NCBI GenBank assembly: GCA_019925105.1 | Contig: JAHGAU010000028.1 | Coordinates: 1-64,000 of the forward strand | Reading direction: 5' to 3' | From: Niebla homalea | Taxonomy: Eukaryota; Ascomycota; Lecanoromycetes; Lecanorales; Ramalinaceae | DNA length: 64,000 nucleotides | Part shown: positions 1-12,639 of the stretch, piece by piece | Layout: each line of letters starts with the position of its first letter | How positions within the stretch are numbered: position 1 is the stretch's first letter | Program-made: the position numbers and the translations under genes | The notes under the pieces: generated by a model | Seen by the model: the letters and a program-made list of their open reading frames with translations, nothing else | Told to the model about the DNA's origin: nothing | Databases searched by the model: none

Positions 1-729
1 CGAATATAAGTAATAAAAATAAAACGTTATATATATATTAATTTCTTATTTATTATTTAAGGAGCTTAAATTAAGATTAATTAAAAGGGTAAAGATTAAT
101 AATTATCGCTAAATACTTATTAATAAAAAGGCTATTAAAGCGGCTACTAAATTTATAATAATTACGGGTTTATTATTATAGTTCAGCTTAATTAAGGAAA
201 TAAAGGAAATAATTAAAAACTTAATTAAAAAACCTCGTTATCGACCCGGGGGTAAAAAATAATAACGGGAAAACTATATTTAATAAGGGGTTAAAGGGGC
301 TATAGATACCGGGGCGGTATAAAAGGCGATACTATATTAGTTAGTAAAATCGTATAAATAAGGTAATAATAATATATATATTAATAAGGATATTTAATAG
401 TATAATCGGAATTCTGAAATTTTAATATTAAATAAACCCGTAAAATAACGGAAGAGTAATAGGTTTAAAAGTAACCCTTAAGTAGATTCAGTCGTAATAT
501 TATAGGTTTTCTTAAAAAAAGCGTATAAATAAATTCCTATTTTTTAAATAGCCGTAAATGCTTTTAACTTTTAAAACGTGAGTGGAGGCTGGGTGGATAC
601 CGGTTTTGTTCCTAACGTTATGGATATTAGGTTTTTTGCGGTTACTAATAAAGTTAAATAACCGAGTATTAAGGAACGCCGGAATTAGCTTAACTAAATC
701 CGTAGTATAAATCAATCAATCAATCAATA
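1..729 (+). mobile_element. LINE 3' end, copy L1 (continues off the left edge)
   Basis: This is the 3' part of a non-LTR retrotransposon, ending in an ATCA simple-repeat tail at about 710-729. It aligns along its length with the 3' ends at 36000-36764, 46294-46664 and 56220-56949. The most conserved block is the last 60 bp, around ggaacgccggaattagct at 672-690. The sequence is fully RIP-mutated, and antisense open frames here (for example 512-715) are artefacts of the 3' untranslated region. The tail directly abuts the oppositely oriented copy L2, which lacks its own last 550 bp or so, so L1 probably inserted into L2. Confidence 0.85.
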
Positions 730-1962
730 AATATTATAAATTTAATAATTACCCGGATATTTCGCTTTATAAATAATATTTAATAATAATTATAAATATT
801 AACTTTTATAATAAATTTTAACTTAACCTTTATAAATAAAAAATAAGAAATAAGGACGTATACGGCGTTTTACTTCCTTTATTTATATTTATATTTAACG
901 TTTATTTAACTTTTAATATATATAGTAAATAAGAAATAAATTAAACCGTTTTTATCCGTCCGGAGTTAAATTATTAATACGTTATTATTTTTCCTTATAA
1001 TATTATAACGGCGGAGATATTTATTAATAATCTTTTTATCGTTAAAAGTTAAATAATAATAACTTTAAAATATAAAGTCCTTATACCTCCGTTAATACTT
1101 AATTTACTTTATTATAACTTATAAAGTAATCGTTATAATTTTTATTCTTTAAATCCCCTTAATTTCGGTTTTTTTTTACGTTTAACGGGAATTTATATTT
1201 ACTTAAGTTAACTTCCGGAATACCGGTAAAGTTAACCTTTTTCTTAATTTATTTTTACTTTACTTTAATAAAAAAAAATTATTTTTAGTTTATTCTTTTT
1301 AACTTTAAGCTTATTAAGATTCTAATAAATCCGTTCGTTTTTTATTATCGTAATTAAGTATATATATTTCTTTAACCTTACTTAAACGACTATTTAATTT
1401 AATAAAATTTTAATTAACGGTATAAAAACCTTAAACTTTAATACCGGGATAAGGGTTATTTTATAAATATTATTAATTACTTTTAAATATTAATTTTAAA
1501 CTTTCTATAATATTTAAATAAACTCTTTTTTTATATCCCGGAGTATTTTTAAATATATATTAAATAGCCGTAAAGTATATTATAGTTAACTTTATTATAA
1601 TCTAATAAATAGTCCGGGTTTTCTATAACGTAACTCTTTATATCGATACGGCAAAATAAATAAAACCTTTTTTTTTTATAAAGTTATTTTCTTTTAAACC
1701 TTTCTTATATAATCCTTTTAATTAAACTTTTTATTTACTTAAAGGTTAAGGACTTTAATACTGGTATTTAACTTTATTATAATTTTACTTAAGTTTATTA
1801 TAATTATTATATTATATAATTTTAAACTTTTAATTATATAAATAAGTTTATATTTATACGGCGTAAATTAAGCTTTATAAGTTTTTATTTATTAAAAATA
1901 AACTTTATAAACCTATTTTAATTTTAAACAATTTATATATATAAAGGTATTATAAGTTAAGA

Positions 1963-1981
1963 GGTAAACGTTATTAATAAA
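1963..1981 (-). pseudogene. RT active-site remnant of LINE L2 (FINN for FVDD)
   Basis: Read on the minus strand, the codons give F-I-N-N-V-Y at the position of the catalytic F-V/A-D-D box of LINE reverse transcriptases, followed by L-L and a Y-N pair. The same block in L5 (34908-34940) reads FINNVYLLAYN. Both aspartates became asparagine by G-to-A, so the enzyme cannot work. The assignment rests on the local motif and on alignment of L2 with L5. Confidence 0.75.
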
Positions 1982-2425
1982 GTTTTTAACTTAAACTTTT
2001 TATTTTAACTTAATAAGCTTTTTAATTAATAAACCGTTAAAGAATAAGAATAATATAAAAGAAATAAATAATCCTTAAGGAATCCCCGTTATAGCGGGCT
2101 TTATTAAGCTTATTTTTTATCCTAGGTTAATTAATATAACTTAATTACTTAAAAAACTCTTCATTTACTTAATTAAGAAGGGTAATATCCTTTTCTTCCT
2201 TAAGTTATATAATAATTTTTAATAATTTACCTTATTAAAGGCACTTATAATATCGAAAGAAAGAAATTTCGTAATATGCTTCTTCCCGTAATTTTATACC
2301 GTATATACGCCGTTAATTAGTCCTTTAAAGGCTATTTTTATTAACTTACCTCTCCTTACTCTTATTTATTGATTAAGGAAAAGTCCGTAATTCTCTATAT
2401 AATCGTTAAAAATCTTTATTACTAC

Positions 2426-2604
2426 TGTTATGGCAGTACCTACCCTGGAGCAAGGGCTCCGGGGTAGGGCCTACCCCTGGGGGTGATCCCCCCGGGTAGA
2501 CTACCTTCTCATATATGGTAATAGCGGCTTACCCCTAAGCGCTATTACCTACCCCGGATAGCTACTTTTATCCATGAGATGGCCGAGTGGTTATCACCCT
2601 GACA
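2426..2604 (+). mobile_element. Solo LTR of the TRIM-like element, TSD ACTAC
   Basis: This 179-bp segment starts TGTTATGG and ends CCCTGACA. It is the reverse complement of the 178-bp terminal repeats at 59103-59280 and 59950-60127. It is flanked by a perfect 5-bp duplication, ACTAC, at 2421-2425 and 2605-2609. It sits inside the RIP-mutated LINE L2 yet is GC-rich and keeps many CA/TG dinucleotides, so it is younger than L2's mutation or too short to be a RIP target. It contains a class-II tRNA-like A box, TGGCCGAGTGGTTA, at 2580-2593. It probably arose by recombination between the two LTRs of a complete element. Confidence 0.92.
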
Positions 2605-5600
2605 ACTACCGTCTTTAAGGCTTTCCCTAGCGTATATAAAAGTATAATAAATCTATAAGATTTTACTTTAAAGTAATCCGGCTTAATAAACTTTTTAAGG
2701 ATAATCGTCTTTACCTCCTTAAACTTACGTAAATAATAATTAACGTTAAAGTATACTTAAAAAGGTAAATAAAAACCTTTTTAAACGGTAAAGTTATTAT
2801 TATTAAAAATCTATTAAGAATTTTATTCGGTTTTAAAGCTTTATCCTTCTTTAGTTTATTAATCGCCCTAATTATTATATCTTATATTATTACCTTATTT
2901 ATTAATATAAGGTTAAAGTACGTAACGCTATTAATATTATTTAAGTTAATTTTTAATAAAGGGGGGAAAAATACTCTTTTAAAGGCTTTAATCTTCCCGT
3001 TAAAGGTATTAATTAATATATTATCGGATTTCTTAAAAGGCAGGAATTTAAAAATAGACTTTAATTTCTTACTTTATTTTTTATTATACTTTATTAACTT
3101 TTAAATATCACAAAGTAAAACCGTTAAGTTATATACCGTAAACTGAAAATATATTTATTTAACTTTTTAATAATTTTCTTTTTTTCTTTTTAAGTAACCT
3201 TTAATTAATTAAGTATCTCCTAGTTTTTATATTTAAAAGCCTGCTTAATTAATTTTTTCACCTTTATAATTACGGTTATATACTTTTTATTTTAATAAAT
3301 TTTAACTTTTTAAGAGGGTTTTATTATTAAAATAGTTTTATTAATTATTTCGTTTAATATTTTTATTATTCACTTTATAAAAAGGTTAATTTAATCTTTA
3401 TTATTTAATTAAAAGAGGTCCGTGAATTATATTATTATCTCCTCCGTTTTTATATAAACTTTTATTTCCTTAACCGTTTTTTATACTTTCTTTACCGGTA
3501 ATAATAAGGTTATATTAATGGTCTAATTTAAGGTTATTTATATCGGTATATAATTTAAGTTATATTTTAAGTCTTTTTATGGCTTATATATTACGATTAC
3601 GTTAATAACCTTTTCCGTATTAAAGGTTAGATTAATTATTGTTTTAAATTTACGATTTTTCTATATAATAATCCCTTATAATATTAATAATAAGAAGTTA
3701 ACTTAAGCAATAACTATTAATAGGTTATCCGATTTAACGTAATTTATCGTATACTTTTCCTTATTTTATATATAATAATAAAGGTTAAAATTTCCAAATA
3801 ATATATATTTATTTAAAGTAATTAAGATCTCTTTAAGTAACGGTATTATAAAAAGTCTTTCTTTATTAACCGGCGGCGGGTTATATACGTTATAAATATT
3901 AAGGTCGCCCTTTAAGTCCTTTTCCTTTATAATATAGAATATATAAAGGTTTTTATTATAATAAATAATATCTTAACTATCCATATTAAGCCGCTTATTT
4001 ATAAAGAAGTATATTCTGGTTATTTTATCTTTTTTAAAAATTAAGTAAAACTCCTTTTTAAGTTAATAAATAAATATATATATAAGCTATACGGTAATTC
4101 CTATATTATTATAACGTTAATATCCTTGACTTTTTTAAATTTAAATATCGGTATTATTACTTTAATTCCTTCGTTATAAACGTTATATTATATTACTTTT
4201 AAAAACGTTAATATATTATATATTAATTTCTATAAAAGCTCCCTTTTTTATATCCGTTTAAGTTACGGATTTTTTATTAAAGTTAAGCGTTTTCTAATTT
4301 AATATCTTTTTAATTATTATTAAAAACGTAAGACGGTTAACTTTTAAGGTCGGGATTATAAAAAGCTTTCTTTTTTTATTGTTATTTACCTTTTATTATT
4401 TAATTAATTAAGTTTATATTTTAAGGCTACTTTTAATTAACTTATTAAACCAGTTTTATACGTATTATACCGTTGGATTTTCGCGGTTATCCGGGTTTTT
4501 TTACGTTTAATCTTTTTGGCTTTTATTATATATTTAAAATCCTATATTAAGTATTCCTCTTTATTATATGTAACGTATTTAAGCGTATCCTTTATAAGCT
4601 CCTTAATTATTAACTTTATATACTTATAAGTATTATAGCCCTTAACGTAAATTATATATTTTATAATATTAAAATATTTTATAATAATATATCTATAGCT
4701 TTAATACTTAAAATATTAATAAATATTAACCGCTTTATTTTATAATTAAGTTATTTTAAGAAATCTTTTTTTAATAATTTTTTTATTTAAGACGTTATTA
4801 TATATTTTCATTAATATTACGTTTAATATAACGGTAAAATACTTCTTTATACGTCTTAAAAAGTTAAGTTTCTTTATTACCGGCGGAAGCCTATAGTTAA
4901 CGATTTTAAGCCTTAAATAAAGAATTATATTTTCCTTTTTTATACTTTTTAATATAGTTTTTTTCTTAATTTCCTTAAAACGTAAAAGGTATATTTTATT
5001 TATTATAACGGTAAATAATTATTTTAAAACCTTAATTAACTTATATTTTCTTTTATTAATTTAAATTTTAAATTTCTTTAGGTTTTCTTTCGTTTTTAAA
5101 AACGTTATATTAAAAAGGATATTTTTATTTTATACTTTATATACCGTAATAATTTATTTTATTAACGGTTCTATTATTACCTTAAAAGCTTTTATTAATT
5201 ATAATGGATTTATTTTTACCGTTACGTTTTTCTTTTTATTATTAAATAAGCGGATTATTATTATTTTTACTTTCTTTAATATAGCCGTTTTCTCTTCCGT
5301 TATCCTTTTATTATCTGCCGTGGGTACCTTTTTTATTACTTTTATCGTTTAACTTTTTTTTATTTAAGGGGCTACCGTCTTTATACCCTTACCTTATATA
5401 CTTAGTTTTAAACCGCCGTTTTTACTTTTTATTAACGCCTTTATTACTGCCTTTTAAGACCCCTATAATTACTTTATTTCCTTTAACTTTACCCTTATTT
5501 TTATATAAAAGTCCTTTACGTTTTTTAATTTAATTTATAGTATTAATTAAGTCTTTAATATAATATCCTTTTATTTTATTATAAGGAATCCTTTTAAGGT

Positions 5601-6104
5601 TTTTATTATTTTTTTTACCGTTTTTTCGCCCTTATTTATTAGGCGATATACCGTCTTTGCCTTTTACTTTTAATCCTTTAAGGTCTTATCCTTTTTATTA
5701 ACCTTATTTCCCCTTTATATATCCTTAATAATACTTTCGCCGCGGTCTTCCCGCCTTTTCCCCCCGCCTATATCCCTCGCTATTAATGCTATACCGGTTT
5801 TTTTACCCCCTTATTTACCTATTACCTCCATATTATTATTACGCGTTTTATACGTTTTAATACGTATATTTTATTAACCTTAATTTCCTTATTTATTTTA
5901 AGTGCTATCCGGCTTATTATTATTATATTACTTATATACGTCGTTACCGTTTCTATTAATATAGGTTATTTACCCGTTTACTACTTTGTTCTTAATTATT
6001 ACGTTATTTTTATTTATCGCACTTAATATACTTCTCTCACTATTATTAAAGCTATACGTATACGTATCGTTTTGGACCTTTAAGGTCCCTTTGTTCGTCG
6101 CCAT

Positions 6105-7515
6105 TTCCTCCCAATTTTATTCGTTAAGTAAATTTAAAAGTTAATTTTTAAGATAAATTAACCCGTTATAATTAATAAGATTAAGGAAATAATCACGTTA
6201 AAGTATAAATATAATATGACATTTATCTTTAATTTTAAAAATGTCTTTTAAAAAAAAGGTATTAAATTCTTAAGTTAAGTATTCTTTATAATTAATATAT
6301 TATTAAAGGTTATTAATTCTCTGTTCGGTTATTTACTTAAAGTCTATGATTCCTTAATTAAGTAAGGATTAAGTTAACGCTTAAAACTTTAACGTTTTAT
6401 GAATAATAATAAGCGAAACCGATTAAAGTCTTTTTATATTATATTTAAGTTTAATTATAACCTTTTTAACTGTATATATATAAATATAATTGAAATAATT
6501 ATTAAGGGTTTTAAATTTATACTTATAAAAATTATAATAGTTTTTATTAATATTTTTTATAAACTCTCGTTAATATTAAGGGTCTTTTTAATTTGAACCG
6601 TACCTCCTTAGGCTAATAAGTATTATAAATATATAAGTATAAACTTTATAAACGACTATTTTAAAACGAATAACAAGACGTTATTTTATATTATAATTAT
6701 ATAAGTCGATAATTTAAGGTAAAGTAAATTAAATAAAATACAAAAAATAAATAAAAGGAAATAGAACCGCTAAGATTACTTTTTAATTATAATTCTATCA
6801 GACTATATAAAAATTAAACTTCAAGGTTAATAAATATAACGTATATAATTAAGCGTTAATTAATTCGGGTAAGCTTATAAGGTTAATTGAGTTTCGGATT
6901 AATTATATTAATATTTATTTAATAATTATTTATGACTTACGTTTTTCTTTATTCTTAGGTTAAGATACCCTTATAGTTTGGTTATACTTTTAAGCCTTTT
7001 TTAAATAACCTTTTTAATATTCTTTTTATATAATTTTCTTTACTTTATTATTAAACTCTTTTCCGATAATATTATTACGTTTTAATCCTTTCTTTCCGGC
7101 GCGTTTAAATAAAGGAGGTCGCTAGGATTCAACTGGGTAAAACCGGTCCCTTAATTTACCCAGTAACGGTAAAGGCGGATACTTCGACTTTCATTATAAT
7201 ATAAGGGTAACTTTAAATAAAACAGGTATTAAAGCGTTCTTAAATACTTAAGTTAATATATTTTGATTTACGTAAAACCCATAAGACCCACTCTTAATTA
7301 TTACTTTTATTTACGTTTTTTTAATTTCATTTTTATGCTTATAATATATATATTCTTTATATTTAATTAAAAAGTAAATAATAACGTCCGCGGTATAAAG
7401 CTTCCGATCGTTATTAATAAATTTTATTATTATATCTTTAACCTTTTAGATAATTATATTATCGCTTTATTGGATTCTTATATAAATTATAAATTATAAA
7501 TTTTTTAATTTTTTA
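6105..7515. other. Decayed AT-rich DNA, no recognisable gene
   Basis: RIP-mutated sequence between two LINE copies. The only distinct feature is a perfect 10-bp inverted repeat, ACTGGGTAAA at 7132-7141 and TTTACCCAGT at 7155-7164, in a slightly GC-richer patch (7100-7190). It may be the core of a small hairpin element. A 65-codon open frame at 6399-6596 is low-complexity Ile/Asn/Lys/Phe and is a chance frame. Confidence 0.6.
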
Positions 7516-7528
7516 ATAACTTAAATAT

Positions 7529-7878
7529 TGATTGATTGATTGATTTATACTACGGATCTAGTTAAGTTAATTCCGGCGTTCCTTAATAGTTGGCTATTAA
7601 GCCTTATTAATAACCGTAAAAACCTGATATCTATAACATTAAGATTAAAAAACCGGTATTTATTTAACTTTTACTTTTACCTTAAAGGATAAAAAGCGTC
7701 CTTAACCGTTTAAAGAATAATAATTTATTTATACGCTTTTTTTAAGAAAACCCATAATATTATAACCGAGTCCTTTTTAGGGTTACTTTTAAACCTATTG
7801 TTTTTCTATCTCTCCACGGGTCTGCCCTATATCAACCTCCTAAGTAACACCTCTGAATGCCCTCACCGGCACGTGCGC
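7529..7878 (-). mobile_element. 5'-truncated LINE fragment L3 with 13-bp TSD
   Basis: This is a 350-bp 3' end of the same LINE family, on the minus strand. The TGAT repeat tail lies at 7529-7546, followed by the conserved 3' block and ending in a less mutated patch (about 7815-7878). It is flanked by a perfect 13-bp duplication, ATAACTTAAATAT, at 7516-7528 and 7879-7891, as target-primed reverse transcription leaves. It is truncated within about 20 bp of the point where copy L6 (46294) is truncated. Confidence 0.9.
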
Positions 7879-7891
7879 ATAACTTAAATAT

Positions 7892-10079
7892 AAAGAGCTT
7901 TTAAATCGATCGGAGTTAGCATCCGGACTTTAAATTTAAGTAATACCGATATACTTAAATACGTTAACTTATTTCCAACGTTAAGTTCCTTATTTATCTT
8001 ATTTATATTTACGTTAAAGATTTTTAATATTTAAAAGCTAATTTTTATCTTAAGAAAGCAAATAACCTAATATTAAACGGTATTTTAGCGCTTTTTTATT
8101 ATTATATTTAATCAAAAATTAATAATAATATTATTTATACTTCTTATATATAATAAAAGTTCCTTATAACGGTAACCTATATATTCTTTCTATATAATAA
8201 CTTATATTGACGGAAGTATAATTAAAATCATTACCCGCCTCGGATAATTTATAACCTTCGTTTTCTTTTTTGTCCTTATCGTTTTCTTTATTATCGTTTT
8301 TATTTATTTATTTAACTTAATTTATATTTCACGATAAAGCTTCGGACTTATCGTTTAACTTAATAAGATTTTTATTTTTTAATTTATTATTTAATATATT
8401 TTTAATAAGGTTAATTATTTTTAATTATTATTAAAGGAAATCCTTAAGAAAAATAGGGCAATTAAGCCTAGGTAATATATAAATATCTTGAATCTTTTTT
8501 ACTCGTTTTACGCCTATTTAGTTTTAAGGTATACCTTTAACCGTCTTATAACTCTTAAGATAGACTTCCTTAAGTTATAATAAAATTATTCCCCTTAAGC
8601 TTTTAGCCTTAAAGCTTTATTGATACTTAATAAATCCTACTTTAAATTATTTACGTTACGTAAGTCTTTTTATTCAGCGTAAATAAAATATAAATTATTT
8701 ATAGTATTATAAGTATTATCTTTAAATTATTTTATAAAAGATATTAAACAGCTTTATTTTTACCGTTTTTTTAATCTTTTAAGCCTTTTTTTTGATTACT
8801 TAATCCCGTAAGGATTAAATCGATTAATAAAGTTTAATAAAAGAGGTAAGGATAAGAAATTTTCTTAACCGATAATAAAGGTATATCAAAGTATTACTTA
8901 AAAGCCGGTGAAAATAATTTTACGGTTAGAATCTTAAACGTTAAATACTGAGATCTTTAATTAATTAAATAATACTTAATGCTTTTCTTATTTTTATTTA
9001 TATTTCTTATTTAAATATTAAGCTTTTTTATGGGCAGTTTATTATATTTATATAAGTTTTAATTAATGAAATAAGGTATAATATTAACTTATTTTAAGCC
9101 TTAAATCCCACCCCCTTTTAATTCTCCTTTCGTAGAACTATTTTATCTTCTTCAGGCCCCCCCCTAACTCCCTTCTCCCCATTCTCCCCGTTCTTTTTTT
9201 AAGCCCAACGTCTTAAGTAAATTAATATAATAATTAAATATATGGATTTATTAAGCTTTATTATAAATAAATAATAATGTTCTAATACTGGATTTATGAA
9301 TTACGGGAGCCTCCCGACGTCGTAAAATGGGTATATATTTTATTATTAAAATATAAATCTATAAAAGGTTAATTAAGAGGTATAGAAATCTATATAGGTA
9401 AACTTATTATAAATTATATTCTTATTGAATATAATTTACTATTATATTATATTAATTGTTATATTATAGACTTATAAACCGGCCTTTATCCCCCTAAGAA
9501 AAAACAGACTTTTTTTCTCTTTAAGATAGTTAAAGTAAATAAAAAAGAGAATCGTAAAGATAATACGGGATATGGTATATAGTAGCTTTTTAATTATCTG
9601 TATTTACTTTAATACCTAAAGCTATATAGTACTTAAAATTTTAACGTTTAAGCTTAAAATTGCGATACTTAGAATTTAATTAAATACCCTTAATTAGGGG
9701 GCGCTTTTTTAAAGTTTTTTTGCTTTATTTAACCCGGGCTTAATTAAGCCTTTCTATCAGTTTTTTTCCTTAAGGTTAATTCCCCTTTTTATTACCCTTT
9801 TTATCTTTACCTTCGTTTCTATCTCTTTTTTTTCTTTTATTTTATATAACTCCGGTTATATAATAATAATTAAGGATTATAAGTATGAACGTTAAGATAT
9901 TTATAATATATTAAGCAGCATATTAAATTAAGAATAATAAGCGATTAAACACAAGTTAACTTAACCGCCTTTACGTTAAACCGGGGCCGTATAATTATAA
10001 TTAACGGTAAAGATAAATCTCTTAATTTATTATATATATATTTTTTTCGAGAATATCTTTTTCCTTTAAGTATAATGCT
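7892..10079. other. Decayed AT-rich DNA with a C-rich tract
   Basis: No gene or element boundary recognised. A pyrimidine-rich, C-run-containing patch lies at about 9106-9206, with runs of 5-9 C and almost no purines. A short palindrome, CGGGAGCCTCCCG, lies at about 9304-9316. The remainder is RIP-mutated. Confidence 0.5.
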
Positions 10080-10084
10080 ATTCC

Positions 10085-10335
10085 GAGAAGTTCTATTAAA
10101 ATATTTTTAATTATAATTTATTTTTAAGGAGCTATAACTTATTTCTGAAGAGATTTATTAAAGCAATTAAGGCTATAACTTATCTTTAAGGAGTTAGTGG
10201 TTGTTTATGAAAAGTTCCGTTAAAGTATTTGCAGCTATAATTCATCCCTAAGGAGCTATAGTTCGTTTAGAAAGAGCCCTGTTAAAGCATTATACCTTAA
10301 GGGGTTCCCCTAAACTTTCAAGATCGTCTTGGCTT
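10085..10335 (+). repeat. Dispersed 62-65-bp repeat units (family R62), three in tandem
   Basis: About three head-to-tail degenerate units have the shape GTTAAAGTAyTTryAGCTATAATTyAT...GGAGCTATA. The same unit appears inverted at 11870-12020 and again in plus orientation at 39035-39115. Just downstream, at about 10318-10330, lies CAAGATCGTCTT, which is also the arm of the hairpin element at 38898-39012, so the 10.1-kb and 39-kb loci share two modules in a similar arrangement. The function is unknown; it may be the terminal region of a decayed DNA transposon. Confidence 0.6.
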
Positions 10336-10456
10336 TTAAGGGGTTCTAATTATTAAGCTTATTATTTAAGTTAATATTATTTAAGTAATAAAGTAATTTT
10401 TATTTAAATATGTAATTCTTAGTATAAATACTTAAAAATAAACTACCTACTTATAT

Positions 10457-10612
10457 TTATTATTAAGACTATACTGTATTATTATAATTATTATAACCTA
10501 TTAAGACTACGCTATATTATTAAAATTACGTTATATTATTAAGACTACGTTACTTTATTAAGACTACGCTATATTATTAAGACTGCGTTATATTGCTAAA
10601 ACTACGCTATAT
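10457..10612 (+). repeat. 19-bp tandem repeat, about 7-8 units
   Basis: Successive units resemble ATTATTAAGACTACGCTAT, with C/T and G/A differences between them (ACTACGTTAC, ACTGCGTTAT, AAATTACGTTAT). It is a degenerate minisatellite. No coding potential was seen. Confidence 0.8.
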
Positions 10613-12278
10613 TTATTACTACCTGCTTTATATCCTTAACTTTACTATATTTACCACTAGGTATTTACTTATTACTTATACGGGATTTATTACCTATACG
10701 AGATCCGTTATAATTTAATAACCTTTTAACGATCGATCGGATTCGGGCCAATATATATAATAAGGCCGCTTTTTAAACGGTATAAAGATATTATAGAGTT
10801 ATTTACGCTTTATCGGCTAAGGATTAATTAAGACGGCCGGACGTTCTATAAGTATTACGGGGCCTTAATTAAAAGCTATATTTAAGTATATTAAAGTAGC
10901 TTTTTAAAAGGAGGTCGGTAAATTATAAACGTTAATATTCGCGTAAATTAAGATTTAAGGTAACGGTATCCTCCGAAATAACGGTATCCTCCTAGGATTT
11001 AAGGTACCGATATTTTTTATATTAAAAAAATAATTAATTAAAGAGGGTTTTTAAATAAAATTAATAAATACCCTTAATAAAAGAAGTTATAAATAAAGTT
11101 GAAGAAAAGGCTTTTTATGTTTACGTAAAAGGACCTTAGTAAAGCTAGTCTTTAAAGAGGTAAAAACGTAGTATTACTTACTCGAATTAAGCGGAACTAA
11201 TTATATCACTTTAAGATAAGCGGAACGTCTTAAATAATAAGGTTACAAAGTGAATCCCTTTATATTTTAAGGGACCCGGGCTTAAAAGGCGTTAATATAT
11301 AGCTCCTTTAGACTTTATACTTCCTTTTTTTCGGGTAATTAATTAGTTAAAATGGCCCTTATATATATACTTCTTATATAATAATACCTTATAGCTTTAA
11401 ACGTTTATTATAAATTTAGATAGATTAATTTCTAAGGGATATCTAATATAAATATTATTACCTTTAAGGACCTTAATCTTACTTATACCTCGATAAGAAA
11501 AGATATACCTATAGATTAATCTTTAATAATTACGATTTTTTTTAGCTCCTTTATATTACGATTATAGTCTTTTATTAAGATTTATTACTTTAAATCCGTA
11601 TTTATTACGATTAATTAAGTATATTTTTATCGTCCGGATTAACCAGTTTAAGAAACGTAATCCTTATCTATATAAACTCCCTGATGTTTATAGGATATTC
11701 TAATGTTGAACCAGCCTTATTAACGTAAGAAGCCTACGGGCTATAAGAATCTTAATTACCGTTTTCTAGTATATTATTGGAATCGTTTAAATTAAATAAA
11801 ACTGCGGTTTTTAAGGTTGAATCTTTATTAATAATTATAACGTCTATTTATTCTATTTTCTTAATTAACTTACACTTTATAACTCCTCGGAAATAAGTTA
11901 TAATTATAAATACTTTAATAAAATTCTTTATAGATTCCTTAATAAACTATAAAGCTTTAAAGGTAAGAAATTAAAGCTTTTTAGAAATAAATTATAGCTA
12001 TAAGTACTTTAACGGAGCTCTTTAGAACGGCGTTATAAAGGAATAAAGGATAATTTAAGATATTATAAACTTAAATAATACTATAAATAAATTGATAATT
12101 TAACTTATATTAAGCCTTAAAATCCGACTCTATAAAATATAAGTATTAAATATATTTATTAACAATTATAACGCTGAAAAATAATAAAGTATAAACGTAC
12201 TCTTATAACTATAGAATATCTTTATCTTCTTATAAGTAATAATAAGCTTTGGATAAAGCTTTATTATCCATATAACCT
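10613..12278. other. Decayed AT-rich DNA with inverted R62 units
   Basis: No gene recognised. Positions 11870-12020 carry two R62 units in inverted orientation relative to 10085-10335, so 10085-12020 could be a 1.9-kb element with inverted ends. No target duplication could be assigned. Confidence 0.45.
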
Positions 12279-12407
12279 CGGATAAAAGAGATAAAGGAAA
12301 AGGAGATAAAGATGGAGGAGAAGGAGATAGAGATGGAGGAGAAGGAGATGGAAAAGGTAATAAAGAAGGTGAAGGTAAAGGTAAAAAAGAAGGTAAAGGA
12401 GAAAGGC
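12279..12407 (+). repeat. Polypurine microsatellite tract
   Basis: About 130 bp on the plus strand are almost entirely A and G with scattered T, built from GGAGAA, GATGGA and GGTAAA-type units. A run of GATGGAGGAGAAGGAGAT is repeated near 12310-12350. The antisense frame (Leu/Tyr-rich) is a low-complexity artefact. With no C on this strand and no CpA, such a tract would be hardly touched by RIP, which may explain its survival. Confidence 0.8.
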
Positions 12408-12639
12408 TGCGGGTGTTAAATTTAGTAAGTTGAGTTTTAATAATGGCACCAGTAGCGGCCCTATTACGTCCGTATAGGCCCCTGGTACCTTTTATGATTA
12501 ATAGTAAGAGTATAAGGCTGTTAAGCTATAATAACATAGCATAATAGCGTAAGATATATAATTGATAGAACGGCAGTAACGTATCTATAATTATATTAAC
12601 TCGAAATATTATAATAAAGATTACGATAGAGGTTACGAT

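Larger units (their letters stand above)
735..6104 (-). mobile_element. LINE (Tad1/I-like), nearly full-length RIP-dead copy L2
   Basis: This is a non-LTR retrotransposon on the minus strand. ORF1 starts at the ATG complementary to 6102-6104 and reads MATNKGTLKVQNDTYTY before decaying; the same start occurs at 28440 and 61440. The endonuclease motif GDFN survives as GNFN at 3784-3795, and the reverse transcriptase motif FVDD survives as FINNVYLL, with the two catalytic Asp codons now AAT/AAC at 1970-1975. Both changes are G-to-A on the coding strand, as RIP makes. About 5.2 kb remains after removing the inserted solo LTR at 2426-2604. The last 550 bp or so of the 3' end, including the tail, are missing where L1 abuts. 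I infer ORF1 is gag-like and ORF2 is endonuclease-RT; no frame is intact. Confidence 0.85.

Noticed and set aside
512..715. 67-codon minus-strand open frame whose protein resembles that of 46434-46649
   Set aside because: Both lie antisense in the conserved 3' end of the same LINE family, so likeness comes from copying, not protein selection; the frame starts in the tail-proximal region and differs in RIP-type changes.
12264..12449. Leu/Tyr-rich minus-strand frame
   Set aside because: It is the complement of a polypurine microsatellite.
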